A stretch of 64,000 bases of DNA from Mansonella perstans (lineage: Eukaryota; Nematoda; Chromadorea; Rhabditida; Onchocercidae): contig JBAMDO010000110.1 of assembly GCA_037074765.1 (NCBI GenBank), forward strand, positions 62,001 to 126,000, read 5' to 3'. The notes under the pieces are model-generated. The model was not told the DNA's origin. It did no database searches and saw nothing but the letters and a program-made list of their open reading frames with translations. The position numbers were made by a program, and so were the translations under genes. Each line of letters starts with the position of its first letter. Position 1 is the first letter of the stretch. Positions 1 to 11,700 of the stretch are shown here, piece after piece.

Positions 1-213
1 GTCCCCTGAAATGCAGGGAAAATTTTCTATTGGAAAGAATAAAGATTGAAAAGTGATCGTTGAAATTCAAGCTGTACAGTCGAAATGATTACGAAGATTT
101 TAACCACAAAAAAGTTGATGTTCAGACTGTAATGAAACTTTGAGAAAGCTTCATGGAAATCATGAAATTCGAAATTTCCATTTTTCTTACTCAACTTAAC
201 GAAATTATCTTAC

Positions 214-1966
214 TTTAGTGGAACCAGTAGCGAAAAGAGTAGCCGAGCTATTCAGTGCTAGCTGCACAACATCAGATTGGTGAGCATTGACTAATACTGG
301 TGTTAATGTTGTATGCCGCGCAACATCACGTAAATTGATATACTTCAAGAAAAAGACAAAAATTATGTCGAAAATTATAATTACGGAAAGGTTAATTGAT
401 CCTAATTACAAATTATTTGTGAACTAGACTAATCTTGTTGTCATTATAAAAAATGAATTACTAAATTATTTAATGTAACACAGTTTTAGGATCCCAAATA
501 TACCGGATACGGCCATAAAACCTTAAACACAAATCATGATTTCAGTCATTAAAAGTTGTGTTTAATAATTTCATTAGCTAGGGTGTTGATTGTTTCAAAG
601 ATATTTATCAAAAAATGATCAAAACATATCTTCCTCGCTTATCTAGTGCTTTAATGACTTCGACTTTAGCATAAGTTAAGGCTAATATTATTACTATTTA
701 ATACTTCCATATTTAAAAAGTCCAAAAAATCACTATCAAAAAAAACTAAACATACCAAAACAGTGCCTTTTTGTTGTCCTGGATAAATGAGAAGCTCCAT
801 ATTTGGATCATTGCTAAGTTCACATAATCCATGAACATTCGTTCCCGTCTCAATTGTTTTCACCGGGTCCAAGTCATGTGGAAAATTAAATATATGAATT
901 TTTTTCATTTCTACTAGAACCATCCTGTAAGAGATTGAAAAATATATAATAAGGAACTGTATGAATGAAGAAGAAAGCCAATTATCATAAGTGAACAATC
1001 AATGCAAAAAAAAAATATCGTTGACCTCGTTTTTGACATCTGGAAGTTCAGAACAGTTGCAGTACTGGTGTATTCCATGTAAAAGTCATCCTTCTTCCTT
1101 TCATCATTCCACACCATTACTATAGTAAAAGAACCAAATATATTAAAAATTCTGTATACATATGTCTATAAATGATACAAAGACCGATATTTCAAAAAGT
1201 CGAAATAATTTAGCAAATAAAGTTATCACAATCCAGATTTAATAAAATATAGTACATTTCAACGAAATCTCATCGAAAAATTATCGATTTGTCAATTTTC
1301 ACCTTCATCAATCGATAATTCATACCTAACAATGGTTATCAGTGAAGAAAAAACGCGCTAATTTTTAAAATCGTTCAACTCTCATCAACTTACCGACATT
1401 TTCCGCATATTTTGGGCAGAATCCACCACTAACCATTGCAAAAAAATTTGAGCAACCAAGAACTTTGCCAATTCTCAAGCTTCCGACAATCCGTTTATCT
1501 ATAATCGTCATTTTACTTGATGAAATGACAGATTTCAATCATAGATTTCAATGACAGATTTCAATCAAGCATTCCTATCAATCTAGTTTTGTTCCTATCC
1601 TAATCCTGTATTGAAGTCCATTCAAGTCCTCTTGGGATCTTTTAGAAATTTTGAACTGGGCGTGATCCCAATGAATGATAACTGACTTCACGCCAAAATC
1701 TGATTCAAAGCTTATCGTATTCAATTGAATGCATTTCATACTCAAATAATTTCGATATTAAATCACAATTATTATCTCTTCCTGCTTCTTTCCTTAAATA
1801 ATTAGCTTATTTAATTAGTAAACATTTGAATACTTTCATACAAAAACCAACCTAAACAGATTAATTGATGTAACGGATTGCACTGAAAGATACGAAATCC
1901 ATCTTCCGCTGCTACGGCAAACATATTTTGCTCCGAATTTACAGAAATGCCGTATACTTTCTTCAT
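214..1966 (-). CDS. epg-6: WIPI4/EPG-6-like autophagy WD-repeat protein (partial, 3' end beyond left edge)
   Basis: PROPPIN beta-propeller of the WIPI3/WIPI4 group, which binds PI3P on forming autophagosomes and acts with ATG2. Exons read on the minus strand: 1966 down to about 1880, about 1513-1400, 1129-1026, 924-756 and 342-214. The translation follows WIPI4 in order: N-terminal blade with EDGFRIFQCNP, then VGSLRIGKVLGCSNFFAMV and SGGFCPKYAEN, VMVWNDERKKDD, KKIHIFNFPHD with HGLCELS and LLIYPGQQKGTV, then VNAHQSDVVQLALNSSATLF. The diagnostic lipid-binding (L/F)RRG motif should lie in the next exon, outside the window. The ATG at 1966 follows a TTTTCAG by 4 bases, so I take it as a trans-spliced start; a short upstream exon is the alternative. 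The donor of the first exon is ambiguous: GTTACA near 1880 keeps the frame, whereas the GTTGGT near 1853 does not. It is divergent from swsn-9. Family assignment is strong; WIPI4 versus WIPI3 is inferred. Confidence 0.82.
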
Positions 1967-1970
1967 TTTG

Positions 1971-1977
1971 CTGAAAA
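1971..1977 (-). promoter_or_regulatory. Probable spliced-leader acceptor of the WIPI4-like gene
   Basis: On the minus strand TTTTCAG is followed by CAAA and the ATG. A 4-base leader is typical of nematode SL trans-splicing. It could instead be an ordinary acceptor if an upstream coding exon exists. Confidence 0.5.
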
Positions 1978-3360
1978 CAAGGAAAAATATTATTAATTTT
2001 AACCTTTTACCTTTTACTACGTTTAATAACGTTTATATGATGATATAATTACTTATGAATTAGGAACTTTAACAACAAAAAATTCAAAATTAAATGATTA
2101 ATCCATAGGGATAAGACTAACAAGATTAACTTAAAAAGATTAAGTTAAAAAAATTAACTGATCATTAGTAATATTACTTGGTTCAATTCTGTAGATGATA
2201 TCTTTCAAAAAAACAATTTGTAGTATAGAAAAAATGAAGAATAGCCTTTTCAAATCTTACACCAATAACTTCTTTCATTATTTTCCATAGAAAATATTCA
2301 ACTTTCTTTCATTATTACTTTCCGTACTTTTGATATTCAATTTTTGATATTCAATAATACAAGAAAGAAATAAATTTATTGAATATTTTTAATCGTAAAA
2401 ATTAAAATAAAAATTTGTGAGAGATAGAAATGAAGCAAAAATTCGTCACGTATATTCTCGGAATAGGCTACGGCAATTTTTCCAAAGATCTCACAAAATC
2501 ATACTATTGGATCAATTAATCAAATTCTATAATTAAAGAAAGAAAAAAGATCGATTAATGTTGTAAATTGAAAATCGAAAAAAAAAACAGATAATATATA
2601 TTACACAGAAATTATTTCACTAATTACAATTTCCCCAAGAAAATCAATAACACAATCAGTGATCCTATTTGTTTTGCATGATGAACCTGTTGGGTCAACG
2701 GGACGCGTTTCAATGGGTATGTTGAGAGGTGTGCATGTTAAGAACGGCTTATGCATTGGTATTCGTTTTCAGGACTTGGTTGACGCACGTGTGTCCGTTC
2801 TCCTTACGTACTATCCCGTAATAAAGAATATTTGTAAATGTTTTAGACAAAATATCGCCATTATTTATGAATATGTCTTTGGAAGTAAATTTTAATTATG
2901 GGTAATCGATTAGAAACGTTGATATATTAATTAAAGTATGGTAAAGTATGTAAAAATATTTGTGCGACTGTAACAGATGTAGCTTATCCAATGAATCTAG
3001 TTTTGTTTTAGTACTAGATTTTGCTAATTAATTATGGAAGGTTTATTTTACTACTACACTTAATTAACTTTAAATTTTGTTGTCTTATAATAAATCAGGA
3101 GATTTTGGGATGAAGTCATTTCTCGAATTTACGCACATTTCTAATTTTTACTATATGTTTAAGCGTAACACGTGAAAGATATAAAAAATTCTGTTAACTC
3201 TCCTTTACAGTTTTTCACATTTGTTAAGCTTTCTCGATACATTTTTACATATCCGTTAGTGTTTCTCAAAAATGTTTCATGCATTTAATATGTTTAAGAG
3301 AAGCTGAAAGACGCATATGTCACGTACATCTCGGAATATGCTGCGGTAATTTTTCCAAGG
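1978..3360. other. Divergent intergenic region between the WIPI4-like gene and swsn-9
   Basis: No supported gene. It presumably carries both promoters. Visible are two CACGTG E-boxes (2786-2791 and 3169-3174), a duplicated module (2444-2508 and 3319-3380) and a stretch of higher GC around 2660-2830 that is open in one plus-strand frame for 78 codons but has no recognisable product. Confidence 0.6.
2444..2508 (+). repeat. Dispersed direct repeat, copy 1
   Basis: About 60 bases matching 3319-3380 in the same orientation, beginning GTCACGTA and containing CTCGGAATA and AATTTTTCCAA. By eye identity is roughly 80% with one single-base gap. A weaker match may extend about 25 bases upstream in both copies. 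Confidence 0.75.
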
Positions 3361-3380
3361 ATGTCACGAAATATTATTCG
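3319..3380 (+). repeat. Dispersed direct repeat, copy 2, overlapping the swsn-9 start codon
   Basis: Second copy of the module at 2444-2508. The swsn-9 ATG (3361) and its first six or seven codons lie inside it. The equivalent position in copy 1 reads ATCTCAC, not ATGTCAC, so only this copy offers a start. Confidence 0.75.
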
Positions 3381-6300
3381 AAAATCGGATTATGGTGCTC
3401 CACCGGCTAGGATGTCGGCAGGAGCTCCTCCTAGCCTACCAGTGCGACGAGCTTCCAAAGGTTTGCTTATGGTTATTATGGCTTTGTCATTTTAGCCGAT
3501 TTTATTGCTGATAGTTTCTGGACATTTTTGTATTCAATGTAAAAATTTTGCTGTTATAAAATTCACGCGCATTTACCAAAATGGAGAACTGTTTGCTTGA
3601 TTGAGATTATTGTTTTATCATTTCCAGGTTTCAGAAATATCACTAGCACAATTAATCGTAAGCGGCGTTCGGAAGGTAATTTAGAAACAGAGGATTCCGA
3701 TTCAGAGCAAGCATCCACAGCCGATGATCAGGAAGAAAATGGAAGCGGTGATGATATAAAGAAAGACGAAGAGCAAGAAGAGAAAGTCAAGAGAACTCCG
3801 CGTAAAAAACGTCGATTTAGGTATATATTAGTACTTTGACACACTTAACTTACAAGTTCTTACAGAATATTTGTTGTTTTTACTTGTAATTACAGCAGCC
3901 ATTATTAATAACTGCAGATTAACGGATTCAATAGCTAAGAGCAAAAGACGAGCTGAACGGAGGGCACAGTTAGCAGCTGAACGTAAAGAACGTGAAGAAT
4001 CCAAACAGCAGCAGGAGGTGAATTTTCTTATGGTATGATATATCTGATCTAGTTTTAAATATATCCAATCATTTCCGCAACAGTGGAAACATCAAACAAA
4101 GAGATTTGAGATTGCGCTGGCGCTAACTTATCTTCATATAACGATATAAGAGTTGCTCTATTTAGTGTAAAAAAAATTTACCATAATTTCTGTCATTTAA
4201 CTAAGACTTTCAGGAATTTATATTCAGCCTTGAAAGTTACTGCTTTCAGGACGAAATAAATGATGAAGTGAAAGAGCATTCACTGACACCTCCACCTCTT
4301 CCGAAAGCATCAACTGTGTTAACTTATTCACCCATGCAGCTTTTTTGTGACAATTTGTTACGTAAAATGAAGGCCAAAGATCCAGACGAATATTTTGCAT
4401 TCCCAGTGACACAGTAAGTTATAATCATCCTCACTTTTTCTTCTGTTATAAAATTAGGTGGGAAAAGGTCAGACCGATTTTATTCGACAAAGACCGTTAA
4501 TGCCCGTGTGGTAAAACTTTCTTTCGGTTGTAAGTTTACGTAAATTAATTTTTTCATAGAACTATTTTGTTTTCTTGATATCAGATTTTAGAAATGATGT
4601 TATTCGTGAAATTACCAAATGAAAGTCACTCTGATTTGATTTTTATTCGTAATTTGACAGCATAAGATAAGCTTGAATTCAGATCGATGGCACCAGATTA
4701 TCATGAAATAATCAAGGAACCGATGGATTTTGCCACGATTTTACAGAAAATCGATCGCGACGAATATCCAGATATTGCATCACTTAAGAAAGATGCTGAA
4801 TTAATTATTCATAATGCAATGGATTATAATTCACCTGGAACGGTATATTACGTAGCAGCTCAAAAAATGGATCTAGTTGTACAGTTTTATTTTTCGGAAC
4901 CGTATTTGCGGTATCTCTTTCATGCTCTACCGTTTGGCAAGGTAAATTTTTTACTTTTTGTTCATTTGATCACACTAATTATTCAGGCAATTAAACGGGG
5001 ACTTTCTAACTTCAATTACTGTGGTTTTTTTAATTTAATTGCATTATCAGCAGTGATTAGATAATTGGATAATCGGATTGTCGTGCACATTGTCGCCGTG
5101 TTAGATATTTACTTCATTCTTAGCAAGGCTTTACAGGAAGTTTAAGCTTTTGATATTTTGGATTCGTTAGCAGTATGCAAAACATAGGCAGATGAAAAGG
5201 ATGTAGAGTGTTAGGAAATCGGAAACAGTAAAACGTAATCATAAGTAATGCACTAAGCAATTGTGTAGTTTTGAATTTTGAGGGGCTTCATTCAGGCCAT
5301 TCTGCAGCTTTCATATTTTGCATTCATCCGGTTTTAAACTTTTTAGCATTGAGATATTTATGATTCATCATTGATACTTGAAGGCCTAAGTAAATCTAAT
5401 TTCTAGGAAATCCCATTGGAAAAGTTGGGACTAACATTGAAAACAAAAGCACGACCATTACCGAAAGCTGATTACAAAACGGCAGTTGTCGATGATGCAA
5501 CACCGTCAACCGTTTTGGAAGCAGTGGATCCATCTTTGAAACAGAAATTATCTAGTCGTATTCCTGACCTTAGGATTTTCTCTGCTGGTTCTGAGGACGG
5601 CATAGAACCGAAAAGTCATCTCGCATTTTTGGATAACAAAGACGGTGCTATTTGTTTAAATGTTATCAATCCAAGTTCATCTGAGAAAAAAATTATTACT
5701 CTTGGTGATATTGTCGGTAAGCTAGAGGAAGGTACACCTGGACTTTGTGCTCCACAAGAACACAAGTCAAATCATCAGGTTTGTTACAATTATTTTAAAT
5801 CTCTAACATAAGTCAAGAATCTTTATTAATATTGTCATAGAAGAGAGCACAGTTAGATCAGTTATATTTTTTCATCCGAAGTCCACCGCATAATTACATT
5901 TTTGAATGTTGGACATTTTAGAACTGAATGAAAACTCCAAGAATTTATCAGTTTGGTTTAAATAGTTGTCAATAAATGAATTGCTGAAAGTTCTTATAAG
6001 CATATTGAAAAATTAAATGAAATGTTTTAAAAAATTAGATTTTTTAGTAGCTGGTGTGGATTCACTTTTTTTCATGTTTTTCCTGCATTATTCGCGTCCT
6101 ATATACGATTATAAAAATGTTCTATTAGAAATAATCTTTGAGTTTAGCGTAAATAACGATAAAGTTTTCAGGTTCCAATTTCCTATGTTTCATATGGACC
6201 ATTCAGTTCTTTTGCACCGCAGTTTGATTCTACGTGGGCAACACTTTGCGAGCGGGATTCGCGTTTACTTTTAGGCACCTACGGGGATAGGTCAGTTTCC

Positions 6301-7670
6301 AATAAAATCAGTGGAATATTTGTGATTGCTGAGCTTTTTGCAGTTTGGTTACTAACAAACATTAGGTCTGAAGAATTATATTTTTTGTGTGCTTCGGCTG
6401 CAGTTTGATGTACAGATCTTTTTGTCGCAAGACTCATAACCGTTTCCGAATAAATTCAGAAATTAGGATTGAATATTGTGCGAAATAATTTTGAAATAAA
6501 TTAGTGATAATAATTTTTAGAACTAATGTAATGGATGTAATATCCTTACGAGAAATGGTTGATAATTCTGGTGAATATATGATCAAAGTTGTCGATGATT
6601 TACTAGATACTTTGACGAATGGTGAGCATCGTAGAACTATCAAAGCTTTGGAAACTGATCAGGACAAAATCACTGTAAGAATGTTTTGCAAAAATTATCG
6701 TTAAAAAACAGTTTTTTGAAGTTTATCACAAATTTTATTTAATTATCACTCGTAACAAATGATCGATGAGAGAAGTCGATGTAGGAAAGTACTACAGTTT
6801 TTCCATCAAACTTTTTACATTAAACATTTTTATAGGCTTCCGAAATGAAAAATGCATTTGCTAAGATCGATTTGAACAAATTGCTAAGTGATATTGAATC
6901 ACTCGAAAATATTGGTGTTGATGTTTCATTCATTAGTGATATACGGAAATTATACAAATTGCATACGGTGCCAGAAACTCGTCAGGTATTTTTTCATGAT
7001 TATTAGATTATTTCTGTTCTTTTATATAAATATTGTAAATTCAGTAGACACTGTAGTACAGGTAAATACATCTTGCCCAATCGCATAAAATTGAAAAAAG
7101 ATGGCTTTTCTTCCAAAAGATTGCCATTCTGTGAAAAACTTTACATATCCATGTCTGGATATGATGCTAATCCACATTTTACAACCCACTAATTCCACTT
7201 CTTGATGTATAATTACAATTCTTACTTTCTTAATCCTACATTACATTTGCGAAGTCATCCATCTCTAATAAGGAGTCATTGTTCAATTAATCTTCACATG
7301 TATATATTTCTTTTGTCGTAAATTTTTTATTCGAATTTTTTTGGAACTGGAATTCCATTTATCGGTTTTTCCATTTCAGGCCACACTGGATAAAACTGGT
7401 GCAATGATCAGTGATTTAGCGCTGTTGCAGAAAAATCGACTTAATTCAGTTCCACCAACAACTCTAACCGAACAACCACCACCTAGCAGTCATGAGTTAA
7501 ATCTTGCCAACAAGGTGCAAGGAAAACTACACAGTCAAATTGCGCAGTACGCTAAACCTGGAGATGTTATCTCGCCACCAGTAATTCATAATGCCGTAGG
7601 CTTAAATGAAGAAGATATTGACTTGCTGAATGAATTCTTCACTGCCGCACCGCCAACCAATGCGGTGTAA
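3361..7670 (+). CDS. swsn-9: SWSN-9, bromodomain subunit of SWI/SNF (BRD7/BRD9 orthologue)
   Basis: Nuclear chromatin-remodelling subunit; BRD7 marks PBAF and BRD9 the non-canonical BAF complex, and nematodes have one combined orthologue. Ten exons: 3361-3460, 3628-3820, 3918-4017, 4250-4413, 4683-4941, 5407-5778, 6172-6290, 6521-6674, 6836-6985, 7380-7670. They total 1902 nt and give 633 residues, close to human BRD7/BRD9. An acidic/basic N-terminal tract with a Lys/Arg cluster is followed by the bromodomain at about residues 165-270: FAFPVTQSMAPDYHEIIKEP, then NAMDYNSPGTVYY, in which Asn235 is the expected acetyl-lysine-contacting residue. Further on come the BRD7/9-specific blocks VSYGPFSSFAPQFDSTWA and MIKVVDDLLDTLTNGEH. 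The start at 3361 is the first ATG that joins exon 2 in frame. The 3' end is convergent with the ABC transporter gene. Confidence 0.93.
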
Positions 7671-8790
7671 TAAAAGTTGATATCTCTCTTTTCAAATAGA
7701 TACCTAATTAGGATGCAATTAAGAACTACTTTTAGTTCCGTGTCAAGATTAAAGTCCCTTCTTTCTTTTTTTGTTTCCTTGTTCTTTTGTTCTAAATTTG
7801 GCACAAAACTTTTGTAAGAATTTGGAAGACGCGAAAGATGGAAAAATTGGAAACTTTTTTTTTTGGGTCTTTTGACCGCACATGAGTCTGTCTAATGCTA
7901 ACAATTCTAATAAGTTTAGGCTAATAAATGTGCCCAATTCTCATTTTTTCATGCTAAGTTCAAAGCTATAATGAATATATGCCTAAATACAATTCTATAA
8001 TTTGTTTAAGTTGAAATATTCTATATTGATCTCTCTGGTAGTATTTGAATTTTACCAAATATTGGAATTGTAAAATTAAAAAAAAAAAGGATTGTGTGGT
8101 CCATTTTTACACCACAACTTGTATGTTGCTGGCCTCATTTCTATATCACAACTTCATGTTACAGCCAAATACATAATACAGTGAAACATACATATCACCG
8201 ATCACGATAAAATATATCTTAACAACCACTCTAATTCAAACAGAACTTGAAATCAACCCATAGTAATGCGTACACCATTTATTTAATAAGACTAATCATT
8301 ATTCAAATAGATAATCACATACATTTCATATGTATGTGTAGCGTTCAATAGATTACTTTTATTTTTAAAGAAGAAAGATTCTACCTAATTATAAATAAGA
8401 TCAAAAAGGTATTATAAAAAATCGAATAGGAAATTTACTAATCATAACTTAACTGGTAGTGTTTGCACAACTCAACTGCAATCAATATTGGGAACCAAGT
8501 AAAATAGTAGTCGCAATACAATATGTATTTCTTATCTAATTCGTTTTCTTAAGTAATTTGGTGCAATTCTTCCAGAATTTTACTTTACATTTTTTTGAAA
8601 ATTGATTACATTGAAATACTAACCCGATGTTTTTAAACTGAGATGATTTTTTTTTTAAATATATGGGAAATGTGAATTGTTATCCACTTTCGGAGATAAT
8701 TTCTTTGGAAATTAATGAATTGGTCCAAAAATTTACACAGATATCCAGAAAAAAGGAAATTTGTTACATAAAAAAAACATAGAGCAACTG
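7671..8790. other. Convergent 3'-3' intergenic spacer
   Basis: AT-rich sequence between the stops of swsn-9 and the HAF gene. It must hold both 3'UTRs. An AATAAA lies at 7669-7674, overlapping the swsn-9 stop, and another at 7923-7928. No ORF or RNA gene is supported. Confidence 0.6.
7923..7928 (+). promoter_or_regulatory. Candidate poly(A) signal of swsn-9
   Basis: AATAAA about 250 bases after the stop codon. The hexamer overlapping the stop (7669-7674) is the competing candidate but would leave almost no 3'UTR. Confidence 0.4.
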
Positions 8791-11700
8791 TCAAGGTATA
8801 TTGCTTGAATTACTTCCGAGAAGTTGTCGATGTACCAAGGCTCGATAAATACCATCTTGTTCCAGCAATTCTTTATGTCGACCTTGCTGAAATAATTTTG
8901 TAAAATAGTGATTTTTTACTTTCACTAATAACTAAAATTTATCATAAATCATCACTTTTTTACAATAAGTAAGCAATCGAATAATGGCCGTACAAAATTT
9001 CAAAATATTTTTAAACAAATCAAAGATTTCTCTATTACATTCTAGTAGTAAAGAATTTCAGACAACATTATCACCATGTTTTAATAAAGAATTTCATTCA
9101 ATAACAACACCCATGTTATTCGAATTAAAATATATATGAAGTTAATGTGATTCCTGAACTAATTTAATTAGTTGAGTTTTTCTAACTCAAAATTAGGAAT
9201 GGGATTTTAAACTTCCTTAGATGCTATATATACATATTTAGTTAGTCAAAAATTCTCAACTGAACTAACCTGCATCACACGTCCTTTACTAATGACAATA
9301 ATTTGGTCAGCATTTTCAACCGTACTTAAGCGATGTGCAATCACAATAACTGTTTTATCTTTCGAACATTGTGCTATAGCATCTTGTATAACATGTTCAC
9401 TTTCTGCATCCAACGCTGAAGTTGCCTCATCTAATATTAGGATGGCAGGATGACGAACCAAAGCACGTGCTATTGCTATACGTTGCTTTTGGCCACCTAA
9501 AATTTGAATGCAAAAAATTTGAATAAATTTAGCAAAAAAAAATCGGAAGAAAACAAAAGAAAATTTTTTAATTTTAAAACCATTTTTCACCATTCTTTAA
9601 AATCAAAAGTTGTTTCACTACATTTTGAAAATCTGAATTTATTCCAAAAAAGTGAAACGTTAAAAAGATAATAAAAGTAATAAGATCATAAACATAAAGG
9701 CTTCAACTGTGTATTTCCAATTAAACCATTTTAAATGTCTTAGGAAAACGATATCGCCAGATCTACATGCCACTGAACAACAAAATATAAATTAACAAAT
9801 TATTATAACAATCATAGCCCTCATTTTCCTGATAATATTTCCACGTAAATCACCTGACAGTTGAATACCCTTTTCGCCACAGTTTGTATCATATTGCTTT
9901 TCAGTTTCCATGATAAAATTATGCGCGTTTGCTATTTTAGCAGCATTTAATACATCTTCCTCGGTAGCCCAATCACATCCGTATACAATATTGTCCCGCA
10001 CCGTACCTTCATACAATATTGGATCTTGAGCAACCAAGGCCATCTGGAAAAAAATCAATTCATACAAAATTAGAATTACTCGCCTCTTAAATCTAAAACT
10101 CCTCTCACTATTATTTTCAATGAAAGATCCTGTAGGAATTGAAAGGCAAAAACAACAAACTTTTTGATGAATATACTCATGATCATAATCTGCCACTGGA
10201 TTTCCGTCAATAAGCACACAACCTTTATCACATTCGTAAAAATGTTCAAGCAGAGATATAATAGATGATTTTCCGCCGCCACTTGGTCCAACCAGAGCAA
10301 TAGTCTGACCTGGACAAACAGTGAAACTGATGTCCTATAACAAACCGAATTTCAAACATGAATTTAAGGATAAAAAATGGTATCGTTCATCGAGTGAAGT
10401 AAAACACGATATTCTTGCTGAATTTTGTCGTAATCTGTCATTGAATATGAAAATCTTGACTATAAATCTATTTTTAAATATCTTTAAAAACTTTTATCTA
10501 TCCTTTCGCATATTTATATTTAAAATATAAAGCCTGTAAAAAGAAATGGGAAGAATTTTAACAAACCTGCAAAACAGGATTGTTCGGTCGGGACGCATAG
10601 GTAAATGATACCGAATCGAATTTAACTTCACCAATAATTGGCGATTTCCTCGTTCCAACATTAAGGATTTTTGGCTTGCGTAACATATATTCAAAAACTT
10701 TCCTTGATGCACCAACACCTTCCATTAAGCCCGTAAATACATAACTGATACTCTAAAAAATCCAATGCAGGCATTGGAAAATGCGAGTTAGAGTCACATG
10801 AAAACAAAATTTGATTATCCTTCAAGATGTAATTTAAATTAAAGATGGTTTGAGAAGCAGATAACATGCTTAGTAGAAAATATATAACAAATGCAGAAAG
10901 GCTGAAAAGGAAAAGATTTAACCATAAAGGACTTAATGACTTAATTAATTACATCTTTAAGGACAATGAAAGTGAAGTCTTTTTTCTCTCTTTTGATTAA
11001 GTTCATGAACTAGTCAAAATAGCTAAAATCGAAAAATTTGAAAAAAAATCTGAACAAGATGAGCTCTTTGGGAAAGTTGATGTAATAATCCTTTCACGAT
11101 GCAACATAACCAACAGAAAATACATTTGCAACTGATGAATCATTATCATTCGATAGATCGTGTGGCGCCACTTATCAGTTAAAATGAACTAGGAATACAA
11201 TATCATCTGTACCATTCGAAAATCAATGAAAACCTACATAAAGATTATCTCCAAGTTGCATTTGATATAATAAGAAAGATATCAAATTATGAACTGTCAT
11301 TTTTCCTGTAATAAAAGACAATTAGTTCAAAATAAAATGAATGGAAGAGCATCGAATTATAATGATTGATAATCCGATATTTGTGTTTGAATTTTACTTT
11401 ATTTTTTGCATTAAATTCAATCGAGTACGATTATTATCAAAACTAAAATTTCGAACTAATATCCAAAATCAACTAATATTGAAACTTGGAAAAATTACCT
11501 GTTAAAACAAGATGACCACCATAAAATAGTACAGCAACTAGAATAGCATTATCACAAAATTCGGTGGTCCACATATAACCCATATAGACTATTGCTTTTT
11601 TCTTATTTATCTTCAATGTTTCATCCAAATGCTGCTGAAACTTCCTCGCTTCGCGTTTTTCACAAGCAAATGATCGTACAGTTCGCATAGTACTAATCAC

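Noticed and set aside
1526..1568. Three near-copies of GACAGATTTCAAT
   Set aside because: Short, imperfect and at an intron edge of the WIPI4-like gene; too little to call a repeat family or CRISPR-like array.
2659..2895. 78-codon plus-strand open frame in the divergent intergenic region
   Set aside because: It opens with GTG, has no recognisable product, no splice partners and lies in a likely promoter; base composition alone is not enough.
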